Source: Candidatus Iainarchaeum sp. (GTDB taxonomy: Archaea; Iainarchaeota; Iainarchaeia; Iainarchaeales; 1-14-0-10-31-34). From it: a DNA stretch of 64,000 nucleotides. Numbering within the stretch: position 1 is the first letter of the stretch; every line of letters begins with the position of its first letter. This document shows positions 38,311 through 48,287 of the stretch, piece by piece. Made by a program: the position numbers and the translations under genes. The notes under the pieces are model-generated. The model was not told where the DNA came from. It worked only from the letters and a program-made list of their open reading frames with translations, and ran no database searches. Where the stretch lies: NCBI GenBank assembly GCA_017609625.1, contig JAFCDN010000001.1, forward strand, positions 1 through 64,000, read 5' to 3'.

Positions 38311-40923
38311 ATGAAAGAATATAAAACAATTGAAAAAATCGCAGGACCATTAATTTTTGTAAAAAAAACAGGCCCAATTGGATATGGGGAATTAGTTAAA
38401 ATAAAATTAGGGGACGGCACAATAAAAAACGGCCAAGTATTAGACACTTCAGATGATGTGGTTGTTGTTCAGGTTTTTGAAGGAACCTCTGCAATAGACA
38501 GAGGCTCTATAGTAAAATTCACCGGAGATACAATAAAACTAAAAGTCTCTAAAGATTTGCTTGGAAGAGTTCTTTCTGGTTTAGGAGAACCAATTGACAA
38601 TGGTCCAAGAATAATTCCAGATAAAGAATTAGATATTATTGGTTCTGCAATAAACCCTTATGCAAGAAGCTCTCCAAAAGATTTTGTCCAGACAGGTTTA
38701 TCAACTATTGATGGAATGAACACTCTGGTAAAAGGACAAAAATTGCCAATTTTTTCTGGTTCAGGTTTGCCTCATAATGACATTGCATTGCAAATCGCAA
38801 GACAGGCAAAAGTTGAAGGAAACTTTGCAGTTGTTTTTGCTGCAATGGGAATCACAAACGAAGAAGCCCAGCAATTCCAGCGCGACTTTGAACAAACAGG
38901 CGCATTAGAAAGAACAATAATGTTTTTGAATTTAGCAAATGACCCTGCAATTGAAAGATTGATTGCTCCAAGGATGGCTTTAACTGCAGCAGAATATTTA
39001 GCTTACACTCATGATATGCACGTACTAGTAATTTTAACAGATATGACAAACTATTGTGAAGCTTTAAGAGAAATCGGCGCAGCAAGAGAAGAAGTTCCAG
39101 GAAGAAGAGGTTATCCAGGTTATATGTACAGCGTAGACGGAAGCAGAAATATTGTTGTTCAAAACCCCGAAGGGGAAATAAAAATTTTGCCCATAAACGA
39201 GTTTTTCAAAAAAACGAGTGAAAAAAACCAAGCGGTCAAAAGCAAAGATGAATATGAGGAAAGAATTAACATTAGTGAATGGAAAGCATTAAGCTCTCTT
39301 AAAGACGGAACATCAGTATTCAGGCCGATAAAACAAGTAATAAGACACAAATACAAGGGAAAAATGTGTAAGCTTACAACCCAAACAGGAGAAACAATTG
39401 TTACTCCAAACCACAGTGTTTTTACAATAAATGAAAACAAGGAAATAGTTCCAGTTATTGCAGAAAATCTTTCTGTTGGTGATTTGCTTGCACACGCTCA
39501 CAATCTTCCTGCAACAGCAACAAGCACTAACAATAAATTAAGTGTAGAATTAGCAAGGCTTGCTGGCTATTATGTTGCAGAAGGCCATGCAATAAAATAT
39601 TTAGACAAAGTGAAAAATTGCTGGTGTCATTATGTAAGAATTGACAACAATTCGCAAGAAATGATTGACGATATGGTAGGTTGTTATGAAAAAGAGTTTG
39701 CCCACAAACCCTCAGTTTTTGTTTCAGATAAGCGTTCAGGCACTATAAGAACTTCTATTGGAGGGAAAAAATACTATGATGCATTTGTAAATGATCTTGA
39801 TTGTGGCCATAGTTCTTATGCTAAAGGAATTCCATCACAAGTATTTTCTGCAGAACCAGAAGTTCAACAAGCCTTTTTTGATTCATATTATTTAGGCGAT
39901 GGCAAAGCAACAGATTCTCGTTATAACATAATACAGTATGATATGGTTACAATAAGCCCTAAATTAAGAGACGGACTGATGCTGCTTTCAAGAAAATTGT
40001 ATCCAGAAAGAGTTCCAACTTTATACAAGTGGAAAGGCAGAGACGCTTGGAAGGTTTATCTTTCAACTTACCTCAAAGGAAAACATGAATTTGTAAATGA
40101 TGTTCTTGCAGCAGAAATAAAAAAAATTGAATTTGTGGAACCAACAGAAGAATTTGTCTATGATCTTAGCGTTGAAGAAACTCAAAATTTTGTTGATGCA
40201 TGCGGGAATGTCTTATTGCATAATACAGACCTTGCTTCAATTTATGAAAGAGCAGGATTAATTAAAGGAAAAAAAGGTTCTGTAACCCAAATTCCAATCT
40301 TAACAATGCCTGGAGATGATATAACCCATCCAATACCTGATTTAACAGGCTATATTACTGAAGGACAGATTGTTTTAGGAAGAGATTTGCATATGAAAGG
40401 AATTTACCCCCCAATTGATGTTCTTCCCTGCCTTTCAAGATTAATGAATGCAGGAATTGGCAAAAAGAATACAAGAGATGACCATAAAGCTGTTTCAAAT
40501 CAATTATATGCAGGCTATGCTGAAGGACGTTCTTTGCGTGGATTAGTTGCAATTGTTGGAGAAGAAGCTTTAAGTGAAAGAGACAGAGGTTTTTTGAAGT
40601 TTGCAGAACAATTTGAAGAGCAATTTATTACTCAAGGAAAATATGAAGACAGGACAATTTTTGACACTCTAAACTTAGGCTGGGATTTATTGTCTGCTTT
40701 ACCAACATCTGAACTCACAAGAATCGATGATGAATTAATCGAAAAATACTTAGACAAAAACAAGCGGCCAAAAGAAAAACCTGTTGAAACAAAAGAGGTA
40801 AAGAAAGAAGAATCAAAGAAACCAGAACCAATCCAAACAAATAATAAAAATTTAGATAAAAAAAATTCTAAACCTTCAAACAAGAAAAAAAATTCAAAGA
40901 AAAATAAGAAAAAGAAAAAGTGA
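38311..40923 (+). CDS. atpB: A-type ATP synthase regulatory subunit B with intein and Lys-rich C-tail
   Basis: 870 aa; [13 protein letters not shown] // [36 protein letters not shown]; tail [21 protein letters not shown]. Confidence 0.95.
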   Translation: MKEYKTIEKIAGPLIFVKKTGPIGYGELVKIKLGDGTIKNGQVLDTSDDVVVVQVFEGTSAIDRGSIVKFTGDTIKLKVSKDLLGRVLSGLGEPIDNGPRIIPDKELDIIGSAINPYARSSPKDFVQTGLSTIDGMNTLVKGQKLPIFSGSGLPHNDIALQIARQAKVEGNFAVVFAAMGITNEEAQQFQRDFEQTGALERTIMFLNLANDPAIERLIAPRMALTAAEYLAYTHDMHVLVILTDMTNYCEALREIGAAREEVPGRRGYPGYMYSVDGSRNIVVQNPEGEIKILPINEFFKKTSEKNQAVKSKDEYEERINISEWKALSSLKDGTSVFRPIKQVIRHKYKGKMCKLTTQTGETIVTPNHSVFTINENKEIVPVIAENLSVGDLLAHAHNLPATATSTNNKLSVELARLAGYYVAEGHAIKYLDKVKNCWCHYVRIDNNSQEMIDDMVGCYEKEFAHKPSVFVSDKRSGTIRTSIGGKKYYDAFVNDLDCGHSSYAKGIPSQVFSAEPEVQQAFFDSYYLGDGKATDSRYNIIQYDMVTISPKLRDGLMLLSRKLYPERVPTLYKWKGRDAWKVYLSTYLKGKHEFVNDVLAAEIKKIEFVEPTEEFVYDLSVEETQNFVDACGNVLLHNTDLASIYERAGLIKGKKGSVTQIPILTMPGDDITHPIPDLTGYITEGQIVLGRDLHMKGIYPPIDVLPCLSRLMNAGIGKKNTRDDHKAVSNQLYAGYAEGRSLRGLVAIVGEEALSERDRGFLKFAEQFEEQFITQGKYEDRTIFDTLNLGWDLLSALPTSELTRIDDELIEKYLDKNKRPKEKPVETKEVKKEESKKPEPIQTNNKNLDKKNSKPSNKKKNSKKNKKKKK
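39130..40224 (+). other. Intein in AtpB (365 aa) with LAGLIDADG endonuclease domain
   Basis: S1 ([26 protein letters not shown]) to [11 protein letters not shown] / +1 Thr; motifs [13 protein letters not shown] and [14 protein letters not shown]. Confidence 0.95.
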
Positions 40924-40928
40924 TTTAA

Positions 40929-41585
40929 TTGCCTGAAATTAAACCTACACGTTCAGAACTGATAAAACTCAATAAAGGAATCAAATTAGCAACTTCAGGC
41001 CATGCACTTCTTAAAAGAAAAAGAGACGGCCTGATTCAGGAATTTTTCACTGTGCTTGAGGAAGCAAAAAAATCTAAATCTGCTATGACAGAAAAATACA
41101 CTAAAGCAGTTGAAGATATTACTTTAGCAAGAGCAGTTGAAGGAACTATTTCAGTTAAATCTGCTTCTCTTGCATTAAAACACAAAGCAGAAATTGATGT
41201 GACCACCCGTAATGTTATGGGTGTTGTGGTGCCTTCAGTGAAATCAGAATATGCTACAAAATCTTTTGGAGAAAGAGGCTATGGTTTGATTGGAACTTCT
41301 TCTTATATTGATGATGCAGCAGAAAGCTATGAAGAATTATTAAAAAACATTATTGTTGCAACAGAAATCGAAAACACTCTAAGAAAACTTTTAACAGAAA
41401 TTGATAAAACTAAAAGAAGAGTTAATGCATTAGAATTCAAAGTTATTCCAAAAATGAAATCAGATGCATCATTTATTCGAATGCGCTTAGAAGAAATGGA
41501 AAGAGACGACCTCTTTCGTTTGAAAAAAATCAAAAGCAAATCCCAGAAAAGAGAAGCAGCAAAACAAGTCGCACAGGCAAGCTGA
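40929..41585 (+). CDS. atpD: A-type ATP synthase subunit D
   Basis: PTRSELIKLNKGIKLATSGHALLKRKRDGLIQEF. Confidence 0.93.
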   Translation: MPEIKPTRSELIKLNKGIKLATSGHALLKRKRDGLIQEFFTVLEEAKKSKSAMTEKYTKAVEDITLARAVEGTISVKSASLALKHKAEIDVTTRNVMGVVVPSVKSEYATKSFGERGYGLIGTSSYIDDAAESYEELLKNIIVATEIENTLRKLLTEIDKTKRRVNALEFKVIPKMKSDASFIRMRLEEMERDDLFRLKKIKSKSQKREAAKQVAQAS

Positions 41586-41628
41586 TTTTCAGTTAAATTT
41601 AAATTTTCTAAAATCGTTCTATTAGTTT

Positions 41629-42312
41629 ATGTGGGTAGCAAAATTTACAGTAACACATAAAGGCTCTCTTACAAGCCCTTTAACTACAAAGCATAACGTA
41701 ACAATGCTTGTTTTTCCTTTAAACTCTTACAAAGAAAAAAACAAAATCTACATCAGTGCAGCACACCTTATTCTGGGGAAAGAAGAAAACAAAAAAGAAT
41801 ACTTTAAGGACACAATAAAAAATCCAAGAATAATAGAATATGATTTATGCGGAGATTTATTAATTTACAGTTTCTGGGCTCCGTTAAAAAATACTCATTT
41901 ACAGCAATGGATTACTCCCAACATAATGTTCCTAAAGCCGACAGTTATCGGCCCAGATGGGATACAACATTTTACCATTGGTTCATGGAAAAAAGAAAAC
42001 CTTTCAAAAGTAATGAATAAAATGAAACCAAACTGCAAAACATTTGAATTAGAATCACTAAAACAAGAAAAGGTTTCAGATTTATTTATTCCACATATTG
42101 CTCCTCCGTTAAGTAAAAAACAAAAAGAGATTTTCAATATAGCCTATACTCACGGCTTTTACGATTACCCAAAAAAAACAAATATAGAAAAAATGTCAAA
42201 AAAAGCAAAACTTTCTCCTTCAACTTTTCAAGAGCATTTGAGAAGAGCAGAAGCAAAAATGATTCCATTTATAATGGAAAACTTAATGCAGAACCCCGCT
42301 ATAGACCGGTAA
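41629..42312 (+). CDS. HTH transcriptional regulator (bacterio-opsin activator-like HTH_10)
   Basis: 227 aa; C-terminal LSKKQKEIFNIAYTHGFYDYPKKTNIEKMSKKAKLSPSTFQEHLRRAEAKM. Confidence 0.75.
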   Translation: MWVAKFTVTHKGSLTSPLTTKHNVTMLVFPLNSYKEKNKIYISAAHLILGKEENKKEYFKDTIKNPRIIEYDLCGDLLIYSFWAPLKNTHLQQWITPNIMFLKPTVIGPDGIQHFTIGSWKKENLSKVMNKMKPNCKTFELESLKQEKVSDLFIPHIAPPLSKKQKEIFNIAYTHGFYDYPKKTNIEKMSKKAKLSPSTFQEHLRRAEAKMIPFIMENLMQNPAIDR

Positions 42313-42339
42313 AAGCAATAATAATTATGTAGAACATAT

Positions 42340-43881
42340 ATGTTTATGGTTTCAAAAACAGACGTATTTACTAAAGACAAGTGGATTATGGGAGAAGATA
42401 TCCCTAACCTTACTTTTGATTTCTCCCAGTTATGGGCTTCTTCTTTCTCAAATGAAATGGAAAACTCTGTTGGAATAAATTACGGCGCAGTAGTTTTAAT
42501 CCATAAAGGCCATGCCATGTCTTTTCATTTCCGAAACAAAGACAGCAATAATTTTGGTCAGCATGTTTTGGATTTAATTGTAAAAAAACCTGATTTTGGA
42601 AAAAAAATTAACAACAAAATAATTGAACTTTCTGACAGATTAGAAAAAAACGCAGAAAAAAATTTCACTAAAGATTTAAGCAAAATTTCAAACAAACAAT
42701 TAGCAGAAATTTATTCTCATCACGATAAAATCCACACTGAATTATATGAATATGGCTGGCTTCCAAACGCAATTGATATGTTTCACGCAAATTTTACAGA
42801 ATTACTCTTAAAATACTTAAAAGATATTGGAGTTCCAGAAGAAAAAAGAAATGACTATTTAATTTTACTCACAACCCCTTCCAAAAAAAGCATTATAAAC
42901 CAGGAAGAAGAAAGCCTTTACAAAATTGCAGCAGAAATAGAAAAAAATTCAAAAACAAAAAAGCTGTTTAAAAACCCTGCAAGCAAAATCAAAGAACTGC
43001 TTCCTTCAAAAATCAAAAAGAAAGTTTTATTTCATTGGAAAAAATACCATCACTTAAAATTCATGTGGTTAGGCTTGCATGGGGTTTATTCTGTTGAATA
43101 TTATATTTCAGAAATAAAAAAAATTTTAAGGAAAAAGAAATCCCCAAAACAGTTTTTATTGGAAGAAAAAAAGCATTTCCAGAAAATAAGAAAACAAAAA
43201 ACTGTTTTAGAGAAAAAACTTAAAGTAGACAAATTACACAGACAACTATTTGATTTATGGGCAGATTATATGCTTTCAAAACTTTACAGAAGAAATGTTC
43301 AGATTAAAAACTATTATTTGTTCACTCCAGTGCAGAAAGAAATAGCAAAAAGACTTTCTCTTCCATTAAAATCAGTTCATTTTTTTCTTCCGCAAGAAGT
43401 TTATCCTGCTTTAGTTAAAGGAAAATCTTTTGAAAAAGAATTGCTAGAGAGAAGCAAATTTTGTCTTTATTTTACTTCAAAAGGAAAAGACAAATTTTTT
43501 ACTGGAGAAAAAGCAAAAAAGATGGCTGAAAAAGTAAAGCAAATAAAGCTTCAGAAATTAAATGAATTAAAAGGCCAGTGCGGGGCTTCTGGAAAAGCAA
43601 AAGGAAAAGTGAAAATAATAAATTCTCAGCATGAAATGAAAAAAATGAAAAAAGGAGATGTTTTAGTTGCAATTGCAACAAACCCTGATATTGTTCCTGC
43701 AATGAAAAAAGCTTCTGCAATAGTTACAGACCAAGGAGGAGTAACTTCTCATGCGGCAATTGTTGCAAGAGAAATGAGAACCCCTTGTGTAATTGGAACA
43801 AAAATTGCAACTAATGTATTCAAAGACAACGATTTAGTTGAAGTTGATGCTTCAAGAGGAATAGTAAAAAAAATATTGTGA
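42340..43881 (+). CDS. PEP-utilising-enzyme swivel (phosphohistidine) domain protein lacking recognisable ATP-grasp and PEP-binding domains
   Basis: 513 aa; C-terminal KGDVLVAIATNPDIVPAMKKASAIVTDQGGVTSHAAIVAREMRTPCVIGT; long helical N-terminal part. Confidence 0.8.
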   Translation: MFMVSKTDVFTKDKWIMGEDIPNLTFDFSQLWASSFSNEMENSVGINYGAVVLIHKGHAMSFHFRNKDSNNFGQHVLDLIVKKPDFGKKINNKIIELSDRLEKNAEKNFTKDLSKISNKQLAEIYSHHDKIHTELYEYGWLPNAIDMFHANFTELLLKYLKDIGVPEEKRNDYLILLTTPSKKSIINQEEESLYKIAAEIEKNSKTKKLFKNPASKIKELLPSKIKKKVLFHWKKYHHLKFMWLGLHGVYSVEYYISEIKKILRKKKSPKQFLLEEKKHFQKIRKQKTVLEKKLKVDKLHRQLFDLWADYMLSKLYRRNVQIKNYYLFTPVQKEIAKRLSLPLKSVHFFLPQEVYPALVKGKSFEKELLERSKFCLYFTSKGKDKFFTGEKAKKMAEKVKQIKLQKLNELKGQCGASGKAKGKVKIINSQHEMKKMKKGDVLVAIATNPDIVPAMKKASAIVTDQGGVTSHAAIVAREMRTPCVIGTKIATNVFKDNDLVEVDASRGIVKKIL

Positions 43882-43924
43882 GAAGAAACCAGATAAACGG
43901 TTTCTTTTCTTTGGGCAACTTACA

Positions 43925-43951
43925 CTTTCTTTTCTTGCGAAGAAAAGAAAG
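43925..43951. repeat. 12-bp inverted repeat, copy 2 of the dispersed element (inverted orientation)
   Basis: CTTTCTTTTCTT-GCG-AAGAAAAGAAAG; minus strand reads ...AAGAAAAGAAAGTGTAAGTTGCCCAAAGAAAAG. Confidence 0.75.
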
Positions 43952-43956
43952 GGTAG

Positions 43957-46900
43957 TTAGTCTTCTATTCCATTTTCTGTTACTTTGTAAACGGCTTCTC
44001 CGTCAGGTAAAGAAGGTGAATCTACAAGCTTTGCAACTCTTTTTTCTCCTTTTGCTTTTCTTAGGTACAATCTCGTTTTGCTGTTGTGCACTAAAAAACC
44101 GTTTGCAATATAGTTTTCTGTTTCTGGAACGCTTATGTCATACAAAGGCAAGTTGTTCTTTTGCTTTTTAATGCTTGTAACTTTTCCAAAAGAAATTTCT
44201 CTGTTTTGAATAGCTTCCAGCAACTTTATTTTTTCTTTGTGCTTTAAAGCAATTTCCTTCTCTTTTGTTTTTTCAAGAATTTCATTTAGTTCTTTCAAAG
44301 TAATATACTTGGAGTTTCTGGATTGAATTACTCTGCTTGGGTATTTAACTATTTCTTTCAGAAAGCCCCAAATAACTTTTCTTTTAATAGGTACAATAAC
44401 TTTCGCTTTATTTGCATTGAATTCTTTTACCCATTTATCTAGTTTTTTTCTTTTATCCGGAGCACTGACACCGATTTCTTTGCCATACTTTACAACATCT
44501 TCACTAAATATTTCTAGGGACTGAAATTGTTTTGTTCCATATTTTAGTATTCTGGATTTTATTCCAAACCTTAGTAACAGCATTTGAATTATTTGCAGTA
44601 TTTCTTTATCTTTTTGCCCAATGCTGATCCTTCTGATGTTTTTGTCAATGTGTCCTTCTGCATCCACAAATCCTTTAATAAATGCTTTAACAACAGGTTT
44701 TGGCGACTGCGTTATTAGGGCAATGTAGTTTCTTTTAATATAGGAAAACAGTTCTCTTATTTCTTTACTGTTCACGCTTAACTGCCAGCAATTTTTGTCT
44801 TTGATTTTTGAATATTTTCCTTCTATACTAAAGATGTCTTTGAACAGTTCTCCATAGGTTTCCAAAATTTCTATTCTTTCGTCTCTAAACCTTAAACTTC
44901 TTTGGTCAAGATTTCCGTCACCTAAAAAATAACCAGTTGTTTGTGAAAGTTCTTTAGAGAATGTTTCTGGAACAGTTAATGGTCTGTGCCTGTAATTTAA
45001 AGCAGGTTGTGTTTCTTCAATTATTTCTTCCGCAATCCCTTCATCAAATCCAAAACCAAAAATACTGTTTATGTTTTCCATTGAAATTGGCTTGCTTTCA
45101 TTCAATGATCTTCTTAATGATCTTTTATCAAAAGGCATTTCTTCACAGAACTGCTCTCTAGTAAAACCCATATTTTTAATAGTGTTTTTTATTAGTTCAG
45201 CGCCTTTTTTGTTGACAATCAAAAATTCTTTTAATTGCATTTTTGGGATTTCCTGTTCATTATCTTTAACTTCTATTTTTCCTGCTTGTAACAGATAGTC
45301 ATTTTTTGAGATATCTTTTGCTTTCACTTCCTTGATTTCAAACCCCTCTAATTTAAAGAATCTATGATTTGATGAAGCATTTATCTGATATCCTGTATCA
45401 ATCAAATAACTTTCTTTTATGTCTTCCCTTTTTGATTTAAATGTAACTGCTGAAACTTTTCCTTTTAATTCTTTTAAGTCAGTTGAACAAACACTGTTAT
45501 CTTTGAACTCTTTTATTTTAGTGATCTGTCCATTGCCTGTTTGAATCAAGGTATTTGGATCAAGACAAGCGTGGGCAACAATATTTCCCCCGATTGGGGC
45601 AGTAGGATCCCCAAATAATATATCTGGTCTTGCCATAACTTGGTTTGTAACTAATACAACTATATTATTCATTTCTGCCAGCTTCATTAAAACATGCATA
45701 TGTTTGTTTAATTTTTGCTGCCTTCCAGATAAAGTGCCTCTTCCAATGAATTCTGCTCTGAATTGGGAAGTTAAGGAATCAACTATAACTAATTTAATGT
45801 TTTTTTCTTTTATCATTTCTTCGGCTTTTTCTGCTAAAACCATTTGATGATCTGAGTTAAATGCTCTTGCAATAAAAATATTTTTTAGGACTTTATCTGG
45901 ATCTAATTTAAGGTGTTTTGCAATGCTTATAATTCTTTCAGGCCTAAAGGAATTTTCTGAGTCAATGTATAATACATTTCCTTCTAATCCTCCTTTTTCT
46001 TTTGGAAGTTGTGTTGTAACGCACAACTGAAAACACCATTGGGTGTTATGCAGAAATACCGGTTTGTTTCCTCCAATAAAGCTGTGAATTTCTGGCACAA
46101 CTAAATCATAAACCCAGTCATTGTATTCAATTGTTTTTATTGAAGAGATTTTTTCCCATTTGACTTGTGATTCAAGAATTAATTTTAGTTTTCCTAAATC
46201 TTTTTTAATTTCCTTGTCTTCCAGCAATTCATTAGTCATTTTTGTTAGTGTTTCATTTATTTCAATCACTTTTTGTTTATTCATTTTTCTTGTAATGTAA
46301 TTCTGAAAAGTTCCTTTTTTCAAATTCATTTCTTCTCTTATCTGAACCGTTGAGAATGGAAGGACTGCAAGTGCTTTGAAAACATTATTTTCTGTTGGTT
46401 CATCCAGCAATTTTCTTGTTTCTTTGATTTCTTTTATTCTTACTGAGAAGAAGCGTAGCATTTGTTTTATGGTTCTGTCTGTAACCCTGTCCATTACCGG
46501 TTCTTCTCTTGCAAAGAAATTTCTAAACAATGTTCTGTGTTCACTTTCTGTTATTTCTTTTTTATTCCATTTGTTAAACCTTCTTCTGGAACCAGTTAAT
46601 TTAGTGTAAATTCTGGTGTACAAAGGCTTAATTGCTTCTAAAGGAATTCCGTATTTGATTGAAATATTTTTGTTGCTTGTCAAGATATTGTCTTTTTTTA
46701 ATAAACTGTATTCTTTCATTAATTTTTCTATTTTAATTTTTGCTTTTGGTTCTGTAACATAATTTTTATAGAATGGCTCTGTTTTTATTGTCTGAATTCT
46801 TGAAGTTACATTAACTCCAATTCTTGCAAACAAATAAGTTAATTCTTCACTTAATTTTTTTGACCTTGTTCCAGTTACAACTGTTTTATTAACTTCTCCG

Positions 46901-48066
46901 TCGCCGTCAAGATAACCTGCTAAAAAAGCTTTGACTGCTTCTTCTTTTCCTGTAATGATTTCTTCTGGCACAAATTTTGTTCTGGATTTTGTTTTTCCTA
47001 ATTCTTTTAGGAATTCTTTTGTTGGTTTCTGTAAAATAATTAATTGTTTTTTTTCACTAAATGAAGGTTTATACTCAAATTTTTTTTCTATGTAGTTTAT
47101 CAGCCAGTTTTGAGCTTTTTTTTCAAATATTGTTATACTGCAAGGATTTGCACAGCCTTCAGCTGCATATAAACCCAAAAAGTATGCGTCTTCTATTGGC
47201 ATTTCTTTTCCGTTAAATTCAATTTTTTTTGGAACTCCAACAAAATCTCCTTCTTTTAGTAAGCCCATAGATTTCCATTGAATTCCTTTTTCATTTAAAG
47301 TCAGTAGTGGATGTCTTTCAGTTAATTTTATTTTAGCTCCTCTTTCTGTTTCAACTAATTTTAGTGTTCTACAGTATTCTTTAAACAAATTTGATGCATT
47401 TGCTTTCTTTGCTTTTCCAAATTTGTCTATTCCCATTACCTGCACAGGTTTTTTTATTTCTGCTAAAAAACCTCCGTCAAATGACTGTTCATTTACAGAA
47501 TAATTTTCATATAATTCTTCTATTGAACGCAAATGTGCTTTATCAGGATTAAAATACATAATTTTAGTGTCTTTTGAAACACATTTTCCGCTTGCAAATT
47601 TACCATAAATCTCGGTAATGCTTTGTGTTTCTAATCCCCCTCCAACTAATTCATCTAATTCTTTTGAGCCTGTTGTAACCCTTCCAATTGTTTTTCTTCT
47701 TTCCTGAATCTTGTCTGCTGTTTCATAACCCATTTCCAGTGATTCTCTTGCAGCAGTAATTGCTTTTGTTGCGGTAATTTCTCCTAATCCTGCAGCTTCC
47801 ATCAATTCTGCAGGGGATGCAACTGCAATGTTTTCCATTGTTTTGTATCCTGCTCCAATCAGTTTTTCTGCTGAAGTTGTTCCAACTCCGGGCAAATCTG
47901 AAATGGTTTTTATTTTCTTTTCCGGTTTAATTATTTTTGCATCTTCAGAATCAGAACTTGTTTTTTCTTTTTTTTCTGATGTAATTTTTGCATCTTTAGA
48001 TTCAAAAACTTCTTTTTTTTCTGTTTCTGTATTTTCAGAACTAGTTTTAACTTTTTTTTCCGCCAT
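43957..48066 (-). CDS. radA: DNA repair/recombination protein RadA with two inteins
   Basis: 1369 aa; HhH domain TISDLPGVGTTSAEKLIGAGYKTMENIA; TGSKELDELVGGGLETQSITEIYGKFASGK // TQWCFQLCVTTQLP; LVTNQVMARPDILFGDPTAPIGGNIVAHA // SKTRLYLRKAKGEKRVAKLVDSP. Confidence 0.96.
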   Translation of the reverse strand: MAEKKVKTSSENTETEKKEVFESKDAKITSEKKEKTSSDSEDAKIIKPEKKIKTISDLPGVGTTSAEKLIGAGYKTMENIAVASPAELMEAAGLGEITATKAITAARESLEMGYETADKIQERRKTIGRVTTGSKELDELVGGGLETQSITEIYGKFASGKCVSKDTKIMYFNPDKAHLRSIEELYENYSVNEQSFDGGFLAEIKKPVQVMGIDKFGKAKKANASNLFKEYCRTLKLVETERGAKIKLTERHPLLTLNEKGIQWKSMGLLKEGDFVGVPKKIEFNGKEMPIEDAYFLGLYAAEGCANPCSITIFEKKAQNWLINYIEKKFEYKPSFSEKKQLIILQKPTKEFLKELGKTKSRTKFVPEEIITGKEEAVKAFLAGYLDGDGEVNKTVVTGTRSKKLSEELTYLFARIGVNVTSRIQTIKTEPFYKNYVTEPKAKIKIEKLMKEYSLLKKDNILTSNKNISIKYGIPLEAIKPLYTRIYTKLTGSRRRFNKWNKKEITESEHRTLFRNFFAREEPVMDRVTDRTIKQMLRFFSVRIKEIKETRKLLDEPTENNVFKALAVLPFSTVQIREEMNLKKGTFQNYITRKMNKQKVIEINETLTKMTNELLEDKEIKKDLGKLKLILESQVKWEKISSIKTIEYNDWVYDLVVPEIHSFIGGNKPVFLHNTQWCFQLCVTTQLPKEKGGLEGNVLYIDSENSFRPERIISIAKHLKLDPDKVLKNIFIARAFNSDHQMVLAEKAEEMIKEKNIKLVIVDSLTSQFRAEFIGRGTLSGRQQKLNKHMHVLMKLAEMNNIVVLVTNQVMARPDILFGDPTAPIGGNIVAHACLDPNTLIQTGNGQITKIKEFKDNSVCSTDLKELKGKVSAVTFKSKREDIKESYLIDTGYQINASSNHRFFKLEGFEIKEVKAKDISKNDYLLQAGKIEVKDNEQEIPKMQLKEFLIVNKKGAELIKNTIKNMGFTREQFCEEMPFDKRSLRRSLNESKPISMENINSIFGFGFDEGIAEEIIEETQPALNYRHRPLTVPETFSKELSQTTGYFLGDGNLDQRSLRFRDERIEILETYGELFKDIFSIEGKYSKIKDKNCWQLSVNSKEIRELFSYIKRNYIALITQSPKPVVKAFIKGFVDAEGHIDKNIRRISIGQKDKEILQIIQMLLLRFGIKSRILKYGTKQFQSLEIFSEDVVKYGKEIGVSAPDKRKKLDKWVKEFNANKAKVIVPIKRKVIWGFLKEIVKYPSRVIQSRNSKYITLKELNEILEKTKEKEIALKHKEKIKLLEAIQNREISFGKVTSIKKQKNNLPLYDISVPETENYIANGFLVHNSKTRLYLRKAKGEKRVAKLVDSPSLPDGEAVYKVTENGIED
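44083..45567 (-). other. RadA intein 2 (495 aa), LAGLIDADG type
   Basis: C1 (CLDPNTLIQTGNGQITKIKEF) to IANGFLVHN / +1 Ser; motifs TGYFLGDGNLDQ and FIKGFVDAEGHIDK. Confidence 0.95.
46045..47583 (-). other. RadA intein 1 (513 aa), LAGLIDADG type, in Walker A
   Basis: C1 (CVSKDTKIMYFNPDKAH) to IGGNKPVFLHN / +1 Thr; motifs FLGLYAAEGCANP and FLAGYLDGDGEVNK. Confidence 0.95.
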
Positions 48067-48083
48067 TGTTTCACCTCAACACT

Positions 48084-48129
48084 AAACCTTTTAGGAAAAG
48101 GTTTATCAAAAACGAGGGATAAATCCCTC
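48084..48129. promoter_or_regulatory. Two stem-loops upstream of radA
   Basis: AAACCTTTT-AGG-AAAAGGTTT (48084..48104) and GAGGGAT-aa-ATCCCTC (48114..48129). Confidence 0.4.
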
Positions 48130-48287
48130 TGAACCTTTTCAGGAATCGCTTTTGGCTGAGCTATCCTATTGATTTGTGCTATTAAAACTTAAAGTCTAGT
48201 TCTTTTTAAATAGTTTTCAGGGCTCACTGCCGTTGATTTTAATGAAAACAAAAAGTTTAACTAGAAAAGACGACTTAAAGTCTTGAA

